Positions 21,681-34,696 of a stretch of DNA of 64,000 bases are shown piece after piece; positions within the stretch are counted from its first letter, which is position 1; every line of letters starts with the position of its first letter. The position numbers and the translations under genes were made by a program. The stretch comes from Hepsetus odoe. Taxonomy: Eukaryota > Chordata > Actinopteri > Characiformes > Hepsetidae. The notes under the pieces were generated by a model. The model saw nothing but the letters and a program-made list of their open reading frames with translations, had not been told where the DNA came from and made no database searches. The stretch is taken from positions 19,621,867 to 19,685,866 of the forward strand of contig CM029382.1 of the NCBI GenBank assembly GCA_017165825.1, given 5' to 3'.

Positions 21681-24204
21681 AACTAGAGTATGGTTTAGAC
21701 CTTGACATTTGGACACTGCATGTTAGAAACAAGTGACAAATACAAAAATCTGCCCAAAATAACAGCAATACCGGTTGGTGTTGCATTGTGGGTAGCATTG
21801 CTATCCTCTTTAAAGAAAACTTCCTGCCAGGCACACCACCTCCCCCCCAAGACTTGGCCAATACTCCAAATACTACATTGGTGACATTCTGTAACCTTTC
21901 TGTAGCCTCTTATTAAGAGCATCTGCCAAATGAAATTTTAATATTGAATTTGCAAGTATATTTTATTACGTGATTATATTTAGTTAAGACTAAGTCAAGC
22001 AAGAGACCAATACTTTTGAAAGGCTGTGAAAATGCTAAACAAGTTGAGTTTGATAAATGGTTGCAAAACAAACTAAACTCTTACTGTTAAGAACAAGCAC
22101 TGATTGACATTCCTTGACAGTTGGAACACAAGGTTTCAGTGTGATAGCATTTAACTTCTAAAGCAGCTATATGAGACTCAATTTTTCACAATTTGAAAGT
22201 GCTGTTGATTATCTAAAGTAAGCCAATTGGGAGACACTTATTTCCAGAGATTTGTGCATAAAAAATCTGGGATTTTATTCAGACATTTGGAAAGTTATTT
22301 CCAAGTTGAAGATGCCGGACAAGGGAAAATTGACTGTTGTTTGAGAGAGCAAAATGTAAGAAGCTGGAGGAGACGTTCATGTGGGAAGTATGAGCTGAGT
22401 CATGCAGACAGTTTCACAATGCTGAGGAGTTTTATTAAGTGTCAGGAAGTTGAACATTCAAAAGGAAGTTTACAGAAGGTGGGGAACTGGAATCGGACCG
22501 GACATCCTGTAAGGAGGGTCATTTGAAAAGATGCACGCATGCTCCAAATTTCTCTTTATTTATGACTTGTTAATTCCTGAAATCTGTTTTTAATTCCCTA
22601 CCCCTTTCTCAGTTTGAAGAATAGAGCAAATAACTGTCATTAATCATAGGCAGATATTTTTTTCTGGTAAAGTGATGTCCATTTTTATGGCCATTTATCC
22701 ATTCATCAAGTCAGAGTTGCCAGCATGAGGACAGCATAGAGGGGGAAAACATTCCAGTTTTGTCACACTTTTTTATGCCATGTGGTACGTTTTTATACCA
22801 ATGGGGTTCTCATTCTGCAATAAGGCTCCATAGTCTCTGTTACTTTTCTGCTGATCAGCTGGTCCCATTCTCAGGGTAGGACCTGGACCTTAAGGTGCTG
22901 GGTGAGGACATACTGAGCATTTGGACACGATCTGACCGAAGGGTTTGAACTTTCTCAGTGAAAAAGGATTAAAGCTAGATGGTCAAAGTCAGACTGCACA
23001 CTGTGCATTACAGGCAACTACAGTTCTAGTACATACAGGTCAGTTCCAATTTATTTACTACCTGGGTCGCACACACACAGCCAGCGTGTTACAAACTTAC
23101 AAAGCCACCGTCCAGTTTGTTGATCACCAACGACTAAGTACAGGGTTGACCGAGCCTGTGTAGGCGGCACTGTGGGTTAAGTTAGGAATTCCTCCCCCCC
23201 AAAGAAAATATGTTCGTGATCTGGCCTAGCCATGGGCTTTTCCATAATCTCTGCTCTAAAACCTTCTACGTAAAGATGCAACAGATTAAGTTATACAGCT
23301 GATTGCCCTAAGCTTTTATTCCATGCCCCACATGATTTTTTTTTTTTTCAAAAACGAGTAAACTAAATTACCTCATAAACTTGATTGTAAACTGTAGGCT
23401 AGTGATAACAAACCAGTGGAGTTTATTTTTAATCTTTATTTACAGAATTTTGTATTTAAACCTACATATTTGTATTGTAATTACATTGTACAAAGATAAA
23501 TAAATAATATAATATTAAACATGTTTTTTTTTCTTTACTTCCATGCCACAGGAATTCAGGGTTCTAAAATAAAGAGTAAATAAAAAATAAATAAATGATT
23601 GGGACCACTGGTGGCCTAGTGGTTAGGTACATGACCCCATGATTCGAGGTTCCCTTCTGTAAGGTACTGCCCCTATCACTGCTCCCCAGACGCTGGATGG
23701 TTAAATGCAGAGAATTTTGGTTTACTGTGTGCTGTTCACCATGACAAACGGTCACTTTCTCTTCACTTTCTCTGAGATCGTGGTAATTGCTGCTTTACTG
23801 AGTAACTGAGATGAACACCATGATGTCTTTCTATATGATGTGTTTTTGTTTTAAATTTGCCTTGTTACAGCAGCATAAATATATCCAACACAGCAATCCC
23901 TGCTCTCACTCTGCAGGACTTTGAAGCAAATGAGCTGTTGACCTGTCAGGCTGTTAATCAGACATGGGAATCTGCTTACTTCACTAAAGAAATTACATGT
24001 GCACATCAAGCTGGGACTTACTACAGTGTTTTTAAAAAGAAGGTGAGTCATAATCATGTGGTAAAAGATGTTAAGCCACTTCATCCCAAATAAACCAGTA
24101 CTGGCCAAGAAGCCCAAGATTAGTTTTATGGATGTTAATTATCACATTATTATTAGAACGCAGCCACAAGGGGTGCATAAGCCAGTGTATTTCTTTGTGG
24201 CTAA
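21681..24204. other. intergenic, numbl downstream
   Basis: One SINE (23.60 kb). The 21.64-22.02 kb part has transposon-like ends (GGTCAAAAGTTTGAGGACCC and CCAATACTTTTGAAAGGCTG), possibly a decayed Tc1-type MITE. The rest is unassigned. Confidence 0.6.
23601..23770 (+). mobile_element. SINE family A copy, internally deleted
   Basis: CTGGTGGCCTAGTGGTTAGG head, shortened body, tail CACCATGACAAACGGTCACT. Confidence 0.75.
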
Positions 24205-25240
24205 AGGCTGAATGAATGGAGAGAGTTACATCAGGAAGGGCATCCAGTGTAAAACCTTTGGCAAATTAACATGCAAACAGCAGTACAGATTTCCATACTG
24301 GATTGGTGGAGGCCTGGGTTACCAATGTTGCCAAGACAGTGGGGGTGTGGGTGGAAACTGGGTTACTGTTGGCCAAAGGAGAAGAAGAAGGAGGCATGTA
24401 TGGAGATGGGAGCAGAGAAGGAAGGGTAGCAGAGAGGAAGTAAGGATAAGAATTTTGAATGTTACCAGCATAACTGGTAAAGGGAGAGAGCTAGCTGATG
24501 TAATGGAAGAAAGGAAGTAAGGCCATGTGCATTGGAGACATGTTCAAACTGTTTTACCCTGGTGTGAATGGGAGAAGAAACTGGGTAGGTGTTATTCTGA
24601 AGGAAGAATATGTCAAGAGTGTTTTGGAGGTGAAGAGAAGCTGGAGGTTGAAGGTGTGATAATGAATGTTTTAGTGCTTATGCCCCTTAAGTAGGTTGTT
24701 AGATGGAGAAGAAAGAATTCTTGAGTGAGTTAGATGAAGTGATAGTGTACCCAGAGGGGAGAGAGTGGTGACTGGTGTGGACTTCAGTGGACATGGTGAA
24801 GGGAACGGAGGTGATGGGTAGGCATGATGTCAAGGAGAGGAGTACTGAAGGTCAAATGGTTGTAGATTTTGCGAAAAGGATGGAAATGGCTGTAGTTAAT
24901 ACTTATTTTAAGAAGAGGAAGGAGCACAGAGTGACGCACAAGTTGAGAGTGTGTTGAGCAGATGGAATTCAAGGGGCTGATGAATGAAGGGAATAAGAGA
25001 GAGAGAGAAGATTAGATAATGGGAGGATAGTAAACCAGGAAGTGCAGCAGATTAGTGAGATGGAAGTAAGGGCAGCAGTGAAGAGGATAAAGAATTGAAA
25101 CGTCTGTTGGTCCAGATGACATACCTGTGGAATCACAGAGGTGTTTGAGAGAAATGGCAGTGGAGTTTCTTACCAGATTGTTCAGCACAATCTTGAAAAG
25201 TGAGACGATGCCTGAAGAGTGGAGAAGTGTACTAGTACCG
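24205..25240 (+). pseudogene. non-LTR retrotransposon (RTE-like) 5' part: endonuclease and start of RT, decayed
   Basis: Fragments in several frames read as the endonuclease of the common fish LINE whose relatives are annotated as craniofacial development protein 2-like: VRIRILNVTSITGKGRELAD (24436 on), EGQMVVDFAKRMEMAVVNTY (24847 on), and the RT entry MPEEWRSVLVPI near 25209. Multiple frameshifts and stops; not functional. Confidence 0.75.
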
Positions 25241-27654
25241 ATTGTCTTCTGGATATGTAGATCATCTACAGCATGCTTTTGCTCACAATTTTCCTACATT
25301 TTGATTTCCCTGTTGAATTGCTATATAGCCACATCATGCCCTTCCTCTGGCTTTGGCAAAATACAACGAAAAAGGGCCTTATAAAGAAGGTTGAACAGTT
25401 CACTGCTTGCTGATTCATTGTGTTTCTTAGTGTGCAGGTCAAACAGGCGGCTTTGAGTTAAAAGGGTCTAGATGACTCCCTTTCCCTTCCTTTTCCAAGG
25501 GAGGCATTAAAAATTGTGTGGGGACCACTGGGTTCATTGTGTTGGAAAATCAGTTAAGTATGTCTCATGCACAGTCCAGCACTACAGGGGGGACAGCACA
25601 GGACAGTTGCTATGGACAACTCTGACAAAACAGTCATTTATAAACATCCCAAAAGAGCTTGAGTAAGCAGAAGAGCCATGGGCCAGGGTTATAAATTAAA
25701 GTGACAATGGCTTACTGTACAAGGCCCAGTTCATGGCCATGAGTAATACTGTACCCAGAAGCAGCCACAGCAGTTTAATTTTTTTGGGAACTTTTTTACA
25801 GGAAACCAACCATAGCATTTTGTTTGTAAGAATAATACATGTATGCCATTTACACTTCCTGTTAACAGTGAGGGAAAGTGGCCACAAAAGCATATGTCAG
25901 GTTTCTGTGAAGAGAAGCAACAACTCAATTTTTGCCGCCTCCTCTTACCTATAAACTTGCTCAACTAAACACGATTCAAGTTTGCTCTAGTCCTTGCTAT
26001 TACTTTGTATGGTATTTTACTCCTCTCTGCAAATATCAGTATGTTACAAACATTTGTCTGTTGAAGTTGACTTCACAGTCTGACTTGGTTTGATTTGCCT
26101 TGTGAAACCTAAAGAAGGCAACTTCAGACACTGTGCTGTGCATGAGTGCATTTAGCTAACGTTCTGTGAACACACCCACATTGAGCAATGAATGTGTCCT
26201 CTGCATTTAAACATCCTACACACCAGTAGTAAACACACCAAAAGTGCTGAAATAACTTAGGTGAGAGCTGCCCATCTGGGATAAGGTGAAAATCCTTAAC
26301 AGCTTCTGATTATCTAATGCTTTCTAAAAACGGTGTTAAAATAAAAACAAAAATGCAGAAAATGCAGCTTTTTCAATAAAGGTCTGTACATTTTCCTTAA
26401 AATTAAACACGGAATTTCTAAAAGTAATTTCTAAAGTAGCTTTGGCAACACAAATTTGATTCATAAAGCTGTATGTGATGCAACTGACATTTTCATATTA
26501 ATACTAGGCAGCAAAAAAGCAATACCAGGGGAACTACATTCTTCATAATGTGCATATGAAGACAGTAATCCATTTAGAGAAGTCTGATGTCAAAGGGTTA
26601 ATTGATCAGAAACTTACCAGCTTTATATTTACAGCAACAATGATGAGAACCAGGGGACTTATTTTCTAAAAAATAAATATGTGCATCCAAATACATTTCA
26701 TTTACAAACCAAAATGACCTGATGCTCTCTCAAAATGAAAGTCAGTGTAAAGAAATATTAGTGTTTCTATGGGTTCATTCACCCTGAAAGTTTCAGAAAA
26801 TGATAAGGGTGGTTGCTGTGTTCAAATGAGGCAAAAGGCAGTTTCATGCTTTTCTTTAGACAGAGGTGACATGTGGAACCCTGATGGTGGAAAAATAGTG
26901 GGGAAAAGAAACTTCCTCCTTAGAACACCACATACCTCTCCACCCTTCAAGCCTCTTGTAACGGCGTCTTATAAATAACCATGTCTGTGTTACTGCTGAG
27001 ACAATGTGCCTGGCAAACTGGGATGCGATGAAAGAGCTACAGTCCAGCATAGGGGATGTAATGATTTCTCTGACCTTAGTCCCATTTCTGGTTTTGTCCC
27101 ATCCTGTCATTCATTACGTATCTGAGCATATTTTGTCCTTCACTTCCTCTTGCTTCGTATGGTAGTGATGTAATGCATGTGCTTTTTCCTTTCTGTTTGC
27201 ATAGCCGGCTTGTTTCCTAGTTTTCTGTATGTGTTGTGTCTCCTGATTAAGGACTCAACATCTACTAAGAAACACATCCTGCATCCTTGCATGCTTTGCC
27301 TGCTGCTCCTGTCCCACAGGAGGGAACCTCATGCAGTGTCCTGTGCGAGAAGCAGGTAAGAGTTGAATGATAATTGTATAATGCATGAATATTAGTATAG
27401 TATAATATAATATAATGCATCGCTTAGCTATTGCAGAGTCATTATCTAAATATCAGTCCAATCATCAGTTCTGACTGATATCTAAATATCAGTTCATCTT
27501 TGATCCTATTGCTCAGCAGCCACCGTGGTGATGTTAATAATTAGACAAGACCGATAGCAGGCAAATAAAGCAATTCAATAACTGTACAGTAAGCTACGCA
27601 AATCTCAGATAACAAGCCAATAGGCTTTATATAATACAATGACTAGTCATTGCA
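25241..27654. other. intergenic sequence separating two LINE halves
   Basis: 2.4 kb with no recognised gene or repeat, lying between same-strand 5' and 3' portions of one LINE family. Confidence 0.6.
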
Positions 27655-28232
27655 GGGAGTATAGGTGGCAAAGGTGGAGGTGTTTAAATTCTTGGGATCA
27701 TCAGTTCAGAGTAATGGCGAGTGTGGAAGAGAGGTGAAGAAGAGAGTGCAGGCAGGTTGCAATGGGTGGAGGAGTGATCTGTGTCAGATGAGTATCGGCA
27801 AGAGCGAGTGGGAAGGTTTACGAAATGGTAGTGAGACCAGCTTTGTTATAAGGGTTGGAGACAGTGGCGCTGACGAAAAAGAAGACAGGTGTCAGAGTTA
27901 AAGATGCTGAGATTTGCGTAAGAAGCGGCGATGATGGACAGGATTAGGATAGAGTTTATTAGGGACAGCTCAGGTTGGACAGTTTGGAGACAGAGTTAGA
28001 GAAGCGGGAATGTGTTGATTTGGAAAGGGGAGAGACGAGGATTAAATTGGATGAAGGATTTTGAGGATGGAGCTGCAAAAGAGGAGAAAATAAGTTTTAT
28101 GGGTGTGGTGAGAGAGGCCATGCAGGTGGTCGGTGTGAAAGAAGAAGATGCAGGAGACAGGAAGAAATGGAAACAGATGATCTGTGGCGACCCCTAAATG
28201 GGAGCAGTGAAGAGGGTGGAGGAGGAATAAAA
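27655..28232 (+). pseudogene. same LINE family, 3' part
   Basis: Begins VEVFKFLGSSVQSNGECGRE (from 27671), the C-terminal reverse-transcriptase region, and ends at the family's 3' tail (ATCTGTGGCGACCCCTAAAT with GGGAGCAG, about 28182-28208). Same strand as the 24.2-25.2 kb piece, so the two may be halves of one copy whose RT core was replaced by 2.4 kb of other sequence. Confidence 0.75.
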
Positions 28233-29824
28233 GAGGGAGGACGAGGAGGAATAGCAGGGGAAGTCATTAATACTTCCAGTTTGAGGTCAATTTGAGCATG
28301 TTCATATTTTTAATCTGAAACATTAAAACATGGGGTTGGCCAGTGTTGTGTAGTCACTACGTGTGACTGTAGAGTGAGGACATCTAGTGGTGACTAGATT
28401 GGGACCCTTCCAATAAAAATGGCTACTGGCCATGGAGGATTTTTCCCTTGAGTGAACTCATCAGTTTACCAGATAATACCTTCACTTTAAATTCATTTCA
28501 AATCACGGCACTGTTGTTACTTTTCATTACGTTCGGGACTAATAAGCTTTAATTGGCAAGAACAGTCCAGACAGGGTCATCGACTTAGACTGAGGCTAAA
28601 TCCCAAATGGGTCCCTTAAGTCTACAGTCTAAAGTCAGTATTGAAATTTCTACCACACGCTGGGAACATTTAATCTAGTGCCGTAGTTGTAAGAACAATA
28701 AACGACGTATTATACGCTTTTTTGGTGCAGGATTATAGTCCTAGTTCCATTCCCATCTTCCACACTATGTAGGGAGTAGGAAGGCATTTGGGACACAGCC
28801 TCCGCTCTCCGCGCAGAATCGGCACAGTCTTTCCGCCCTCTAGTGGTAACTCTGGGAACACACACTCACTTCAGTGCATTCTCATGGGGCAGAAAGAGTG
28901 TGCTGTAGTGGAACATGGCTTTTATGCTGAAATAGCTACTAACTTTTTTTTTTTTTTTTTTTCAGTGAATCTTAAAATGATGTGTGTAAATCTGGCCCTT
29001 GTGCATGATGGACATTGCTTGTTAGGGACTATGAAACTCAGTTAGAGAGGATGCTGTCAGGGAAGGAAATGCATGCAGGCCTCTGATGATTTTAATCAGG
29101 TTTCCGGCTAATAAAAGGACGTCCGCCCTCATCCACCTCCTTTACTCCACCAATCTCAATAATCTTTGATTGATTGATTTGCACGAGTCATTAAAATGCT
29201 GCCAAGAGACAACGATGAACCTTAATCTAATGGCACAGAGGAAATACACCCAAGAACAACAGTAATTTACAGGAGCTTTTCTCTGAGACCTCATCCACTT
29301 CATCAGAAAGCCCTGATCTCCAGCTCCACCATTTGCCAACCACTGATGCAGTTTGTTAGACATCATTGGACTCTTCATCAGCCTCCAGTCTCTGAACAGA
29401 GAGCCGCTCTACATTGGATATGTTTGGGTGGTGAACCACCAGGGACACTAAGTGTCCTCAGGACCACCACAGTCATACCAGTGACCTGCCAGTGCTGTGT
29501 CCCACCAAACACACTTTGATCAGCAGTGGTCAGGAAGTGAACAATGATAAACAGGGTGGAGGGCTGAAGAACTCTGCAGGACGACAGACGGGTTTGTGAA
29601 ACTTTGTGAACTTACTCTACTACCACTACTACTATTGCACACTGCCAGGGAAAAAAAAAAAGTCTCCGCTGAGATTAAACTAAGAAAATAAGTAAGAGCC
29701 TTCCACTGGATCAGTTATGCGGTGACAAATCAGCTTGAGCTCCTAACATGATATTTAATCATAACTAATGCAGGAGCTTCTCATTTCTTAAACAACCATG
29801 TCAGAAGACATATCCTTTGGTCAT

Positions 29825-29935
29825 TTCAGGGTCACAGGGCTCCAGGTTGGGAAGGTCAGGGGTTCAAATCCCAGACCAGTAGGTAGGCAGTAGGTAGATT
29901 GCCCTATAGCAAGGTACTCTCATGGTGCTGGGATT
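29825..29935 (+). mobile_element. SINE family A fragment
   Basis: GGGGTTCAAATCCCAGACCA B-box region followed by a partly duplicated GTAGGCAGTAGGTAG and GCCCTATAGCAAGGTACTCT. Confidence 0.6.
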
Positions 29936-29974
29936 ATACAGCTGTGTAACCTTAAGAAAAGCACTTTTCTGTGA

Positions 29975-30285
29975 AAAAAGGTTTCATATTTCTAGGGTGC
30001 ACACAGACTGGACTCTAGAGCAATGGAGAAAGGTCATGTGGTCTGATGAATGTTGTGTGTCCAAGAAAACAAGGTCAGCTGACTACCTGAACATACTGAA
30101 TGATCTGGTTTCTCCATTAACTGATTTTTTTTACCATGATGGCACAGGCATATACCAAGATGACAATGCCAGATTTGATCGGGCTCGAGTTGTGAAAGGG
30201 AGATTCAGGCCGTGTGAGACCTTTACATTTACACAGATTGGCTACCACAGAGTCCAGACCTTAACCCCATGGAGATGTGTGTAAG
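29975..30285 (+). pseudogene. Tc1-like transposase fragment, internally deleted
   Basis: Reads HTDWTLEQWRKVMWSDECCV and later GIYQDDNARFDRARVVKGRF; WSDE and QDDNAR are the first two catalytic-Asp regions of Tc1-type transposases, here brought closer by an internal deletion. Confidence 0.65.
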
Positions 30286-30744
30286 GAGACTTTTCTGAAA
30301 ATGAAAGTTTCAGGAAATCACTGTGACCTTGAGCGCATCACCTCTTAATATCTTTGGTTAATCCAACGGTAGATGACAGTCCAATCCGAAACAAAGAGTT
30401 TGGATTGAGCTATTGTGTGATAAATAATAATATCATCATAGCATATGATTATATGCTTCATAACATGATTCATATCAATTCAGACAAATGCTCTAGATTT
30501 CTTGATACACACCAGCAGTGCATTTTTCAACACTTCTGTCATGTTAAACGTGACATGTTTTTGGACAAGGACTCATCCACAAAGAAGGGCTTAGACTAGA
30601 GTAGTCTGGCTTTATAAAAAGGATTTTGAATCCATAACAGAAATACGGAATAAATCATGACTGATTAATGCAGCCAAAGAAATATATCAGCAGAAAATAC
30701 TAAATGAAAAAATAATTGAATTTAGTTTTTTCTGATTCTTCTTC

Positions 30745-31228
30745 TTCTTTCAGCTGCTTCCATTTAGGGATCACCACAGCAAATCATCCGTTTCCATTTC
30801 TTCCGGTCCTCTGCATCTTCCTCCTTCAAGCCGAACCACCTGCATGTCCTCTCTTACCACGTCCATAAATCTCTTTGAGCTTCCTCTTTTCCTCTTTCCT
30901 GGCAGCATCCTCCCTTCATCATCCTCCTCCCAATATAATCTCTGTCTCTCCTCTGGACATGTCCACACCAGCGCAACCTAGCTTCTCTAACTTTGTCTCC
31001 AAATCGTATAACCTGATCTGTCCTTCTATATCACAGCATAATCTCAGCATTTGTGACTCCAACTCCAGCTCCGCCTCCTATCTTTTCATCAGCACCGCTG
31101 TCTCCAACCCATATAACATAGCTGATCTCACTACTGTCCTATAAACCTTCCCTTTAACTCTCGCTGGGACCCATCTTTCACAAATCCCTCCAGTCACTCT
31201 TCTCCATCCATTCCAGCCTGCAGATGTT
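30745..31228 (-). pseudogene. LINE 3' fragment (RTE-like), minus strand
   Basis: Minus-strand frames read AGWNGWRRVTGGICERWVPA, ARVKGKVYRTVVRSAMLYGL, LPGKRKRGSSKRFMDVVRED and MQVVRLEGG, the C-terminal part of the LINE ORF, followed by the same 3' tail. 5'-truncated and frameshifted. Confidence 0.75.
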
Positions 31229-31395
31229 TTCTGATTAATACAAATGTTTAAAAAGCCTACATTCTGCATTTCACGCTGACGTCCATGCTGATGTGGTTTA
31301 TGGAGCAAAAGGAGGCAGAATTCATTTTCAAGACAACCAACTGCTCTTCATCTTTTGAAATCAAACAGCCTGATTTATAATTAATGTATAAGATA

Positions 31396-31590
31396 TGGGT
31401 GGTGGTGGTCCAGTGGTAGGGTACGGCTCAAGAGGTCCCAGGTTCGAATCCCACCTCTAGCACTACCATCATTAGGTTCCTGAGCGAGACCCTTAACCCG
31501 AAATTGCTCCAGGGGGATGGTCCCTGTAATTAGGACATGGAAGTCACTCTAGATAAGAGTGTCTTCTAAATGGTGCAAACGTAAATGTTA
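31396..31590 (+). mobile_element. SINE family B copy, plus orientation
   Basis: GGGTGGTGGTGGTCCAGTGG head, CCAGGTTCGAATCCCACCTC B-box, tail GATAAGAGTGTCTTCTAAAT. Confidence 0.85.
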
Positions 31591-34463
31591 TTCTTTAAAA
31601 CAGACGATTGCCAAATATAACTTGCACGTGTTACCTTCTTCATACTAAACCATTTTTGAACCTCTGTGGCACGTTCTTCTTACAATTTTGTTTCTGATAT
31701 CAAGACCAACATTCAAACTTGGAAACAGAAGCTCCTGGAGGAGCACAAAAACTGCTTTAAAAATAAAATCTTTTAAACCTTTCTCTAGATAATTTAAGAA
31801 GAGATTACAATTATAGAATGTTTAACATGGGGACAATAACTGCCACTGCACAACATGCTTTGAAAAGCCTTTATTATTCAGTAAGCCTGAAAAATAAACC
31901 AAGATTATATTTAATGTGCAATTAAAATCATTGCTTTGGTTCAGTCACTTCAAAGAGTGATCTATCCAGTCCACAGGTTAGTTATATATAAAAAGCTAAA
32001 GGTCTACATTTTAGAAATATTTAAAATTATTATTTCTGCTTAAAGTCTTACAGCTAGTTTCACAGACTAAGAGTCCAAGCCCAGGCTTAATCCACGTCCA
32101 GGAAACTGGCCCTTAAAGTGCTAAAACAAGCCATTTGAGAATTTTTCAGCAGTCCAAGTTGATACACCATTACAGAGAGAACCACTGCTTGGATTAATTC
32201 AGGCACTTTTTCCTTTGTTCTTTAGAAAAGATGAACATCTACTAAATAGCAGGGATATCATAAAGAGTCCCATTGCTTTGGTGCAGCCCAGGTATCAAGC
32301 TGAGAGCAGGTAACATACAAAGCAGCGGATGCTACAGACAGTCTTGATTTTTCATGTGTGATTGCCTCGATTGAGTCCATGGCACCCAAAATGTCCTTTA
32401 TCTCAGTTCTAAAACTGCAGTCCTCATTACTCCTGACAAGGGTCTCAATAACAGTAGCTAGAAAGGGTACCTAAAGTGCAAAAAAGTGAGATTATTGAGA
32501 TCTAACATGTATTCGGTGTTAAAATCTGCTTTAGTTTCTGTATTTGTACAGTTTTAAGAGTTTCATGTGATCTTTTTTGTTTACAAATGGCTTCAGTAAA
32601 ACTGCCAGAATTACGATTAAGTTGCAATCGTGTCTGCAGCATTCCCACTTGCTTGAGCTCAGCATGGAGGTGTCTATTCCAGTTTCAATGATACTGAGGC
32701 AGCTGCCAATCACGGTACAGAGATATAATGTATATATATGTAGTGCATATCCTGATTACAATTACCACTGTACAGCACCAGCATCACTATTTCCAATAAC
32801 GCTCCTGGTACTCTGGATTTTTACAAAGATGGTAACTGAAAGTAACTACATATTCAAAGCCTTTTTAAATATATGGTGACCTTATTAAGAGAAACTTGCA
32901 GGCTCCAGGTCATTAGCAGGGAGCGAATCATGATTACCGCATTGGGTCCATTAGAAAAATGGAGCACAGTGATTTATGGAGGGCTCCTGAACTGACAGAG
33001 GTGTTGGAGTGCTTGCGTTGGAGTGCGGCATTTCTATTAAAGAGGAATTCTTCTGGCTATTCTGCTTTACTGTAGCACATAAAGAAATTCAGCAGTCTGA
33101 TGTAAAACATGGCATCCTTGAGAAAACGGATTCAGAATTGTTCACAGTGGCGATGATGGGAGCTTACCTAAGCTCAAAGATACCCTGCAGAAAGTTTGTG
33201 TGTGTAATCCTCAGTGCTGTCACGATTACTCAAAATTAACTAAAATGTAATGGATGAAAGCTAAATTTAATTCAAATAACTACTATTTGAAATCAGTAGG
33301 TCTTAACATTCTCTGAGCAGTATTATAAAGTCATGTTGTGCAGCCTGAACATTCTCCCCAAGGGGGAAGCCACCATCTAGGAAAAAAAAATTATGCCATT
33401 GCTGTAAAACTAAAGGTTTGTTATAAATCGCATGTATATAGTTAGTTGCTAAAATTAGGAGTGACACCTCTACTATCCTATATGGAATGGTCAATGCAGA
33501 CTATTCTGAGTCAAAACTGCATGCAAATAACTTTAAGAAGCATGTATATTTAATATTATTTTTGCCAGCAAATTATGTGTTGTTTAGATCACAACACCGC
33601 CACTATAAAAAAAACTTAGTAGTTTTTCTACCATTTCACATTAAACCTGCTCACATCACAATTAAAAATGTCATTAATAGATTTTGAAATTGCTTATGAA
33701 GCACTCAACACCATGTCTTTCTAAAAATCACCGTCACCTATGCCATTCTGGCTTCATGATTACTAAAAAAAGCAGGTGGAAATGAATATGGAAAGTGTTC
33801 CACTGGCTCAAACATATACTTAAATATTGAAGAATTGCTAAACAAAAAAGATTCATGTTGAAGAAAAGGTAATTTAGGACATATAGGAAATATATGGATT
33901 TAGTGCAATTTTTTGTTTTCTGAGTAATTCAGACTATCTACATCTTTTACAAAGAAACTAGGAATTTGTGAAATCGTGAAAGGCTAGTAATACCTACGTA
34001 TGTATTGTGGGCTATATTAGTACGTGACTTGACGCTATGAACTGCCCCACCTAGTAAACATAACAGGGTTACTGTGAGCTTTGTTCCCTCGTACATTTGG
34101 GGGAATTTAAGGCCACTAAAACAGCATATAAACAAAGAAAAACTTGTATGCTTCTCTGTGGGCCAGCACTAGATGATTAAAGTACAGAATCAAACTACTT
34201 TCCCTTTCGTTCTCTGTCTAAGCAAAGGCATTTTTTAAACTCTTCCTGCTTTTTAACCTAAAGGCAAACAGCCTGAGAAGGACAGTCCTCACATTTTACT
34301 TTAATTTCACTGTTCCTATTGTTTCTTGCTGTTTAAGTGCCTTCAGATAAAAGGTTATCACGACACGGTACATGCCTGATAGAATTAAGAGAATAAAATC
34401 TGCCACCAAGTCATAGCACTCGGTTTTGAGAGCTCTGCTGAGTACCAGTAGATATTCTTGTGG
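31591..34463. other. repeat-free stretch downstream of zfyve1-like stop, probably including its 3' UTR
   Basis: 2.9 kb without recognised SINE or transposon. Minus-strand poly(A) signals occur at 33549-33554 (ATTAAA) and 31870-31875 (AATAAA); either could end the zfyve1-like transcript. Confidence 0.45.
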
Positions 34464-34696
34464 TCACTGGGAGTCCAGGTGAGTGATGCAGGCATCACAG
34501 ACGCGCACTGGGTGGTCCCAGCCACGGGACGGCACAGGCTGAGTATGAGTAGAGCATCCACCACATACTCCCTGGCCACATGCACGGCAGTGATGCTTGG
34601 GCATGCTGGGAGTAAAGTCCTTGGAGCAACTGTGACACTTTGTGATCTTGTCGTCCGGCACCCAGTAGTCGGGCCGTGCCACGCCCTTTACAAAGC
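34464..34696 (-). CDS. zfyve1: zfyve1-like terminal coding exon (second FYVE finger, residues 577-653)
   Basis: Encodes FVKGVARPDYWVPDDKITKC, the KHHCRACGQGVCGGCS motif and VPSRGWDHPVRVCDAC, ending DSQ and stop. WVPD, KHHCR and RVC are complete, so this finger should be PI3P-competent. Acceptor tacag ends at 34697. The exon is separated from exon 10 by 2.7 kb containing a Tc1-like transposon. Confidence 0.95.

Larger units (their letters stand above)
28233..30744. other. intergenic
   Basis: Contains a SINE fragment (29.83 kb) and Tc1 transposase fragment (29.98 kb). A short GC-richer block at 28.75-28.90 kb has no assigned role. Confidence 0.6.
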
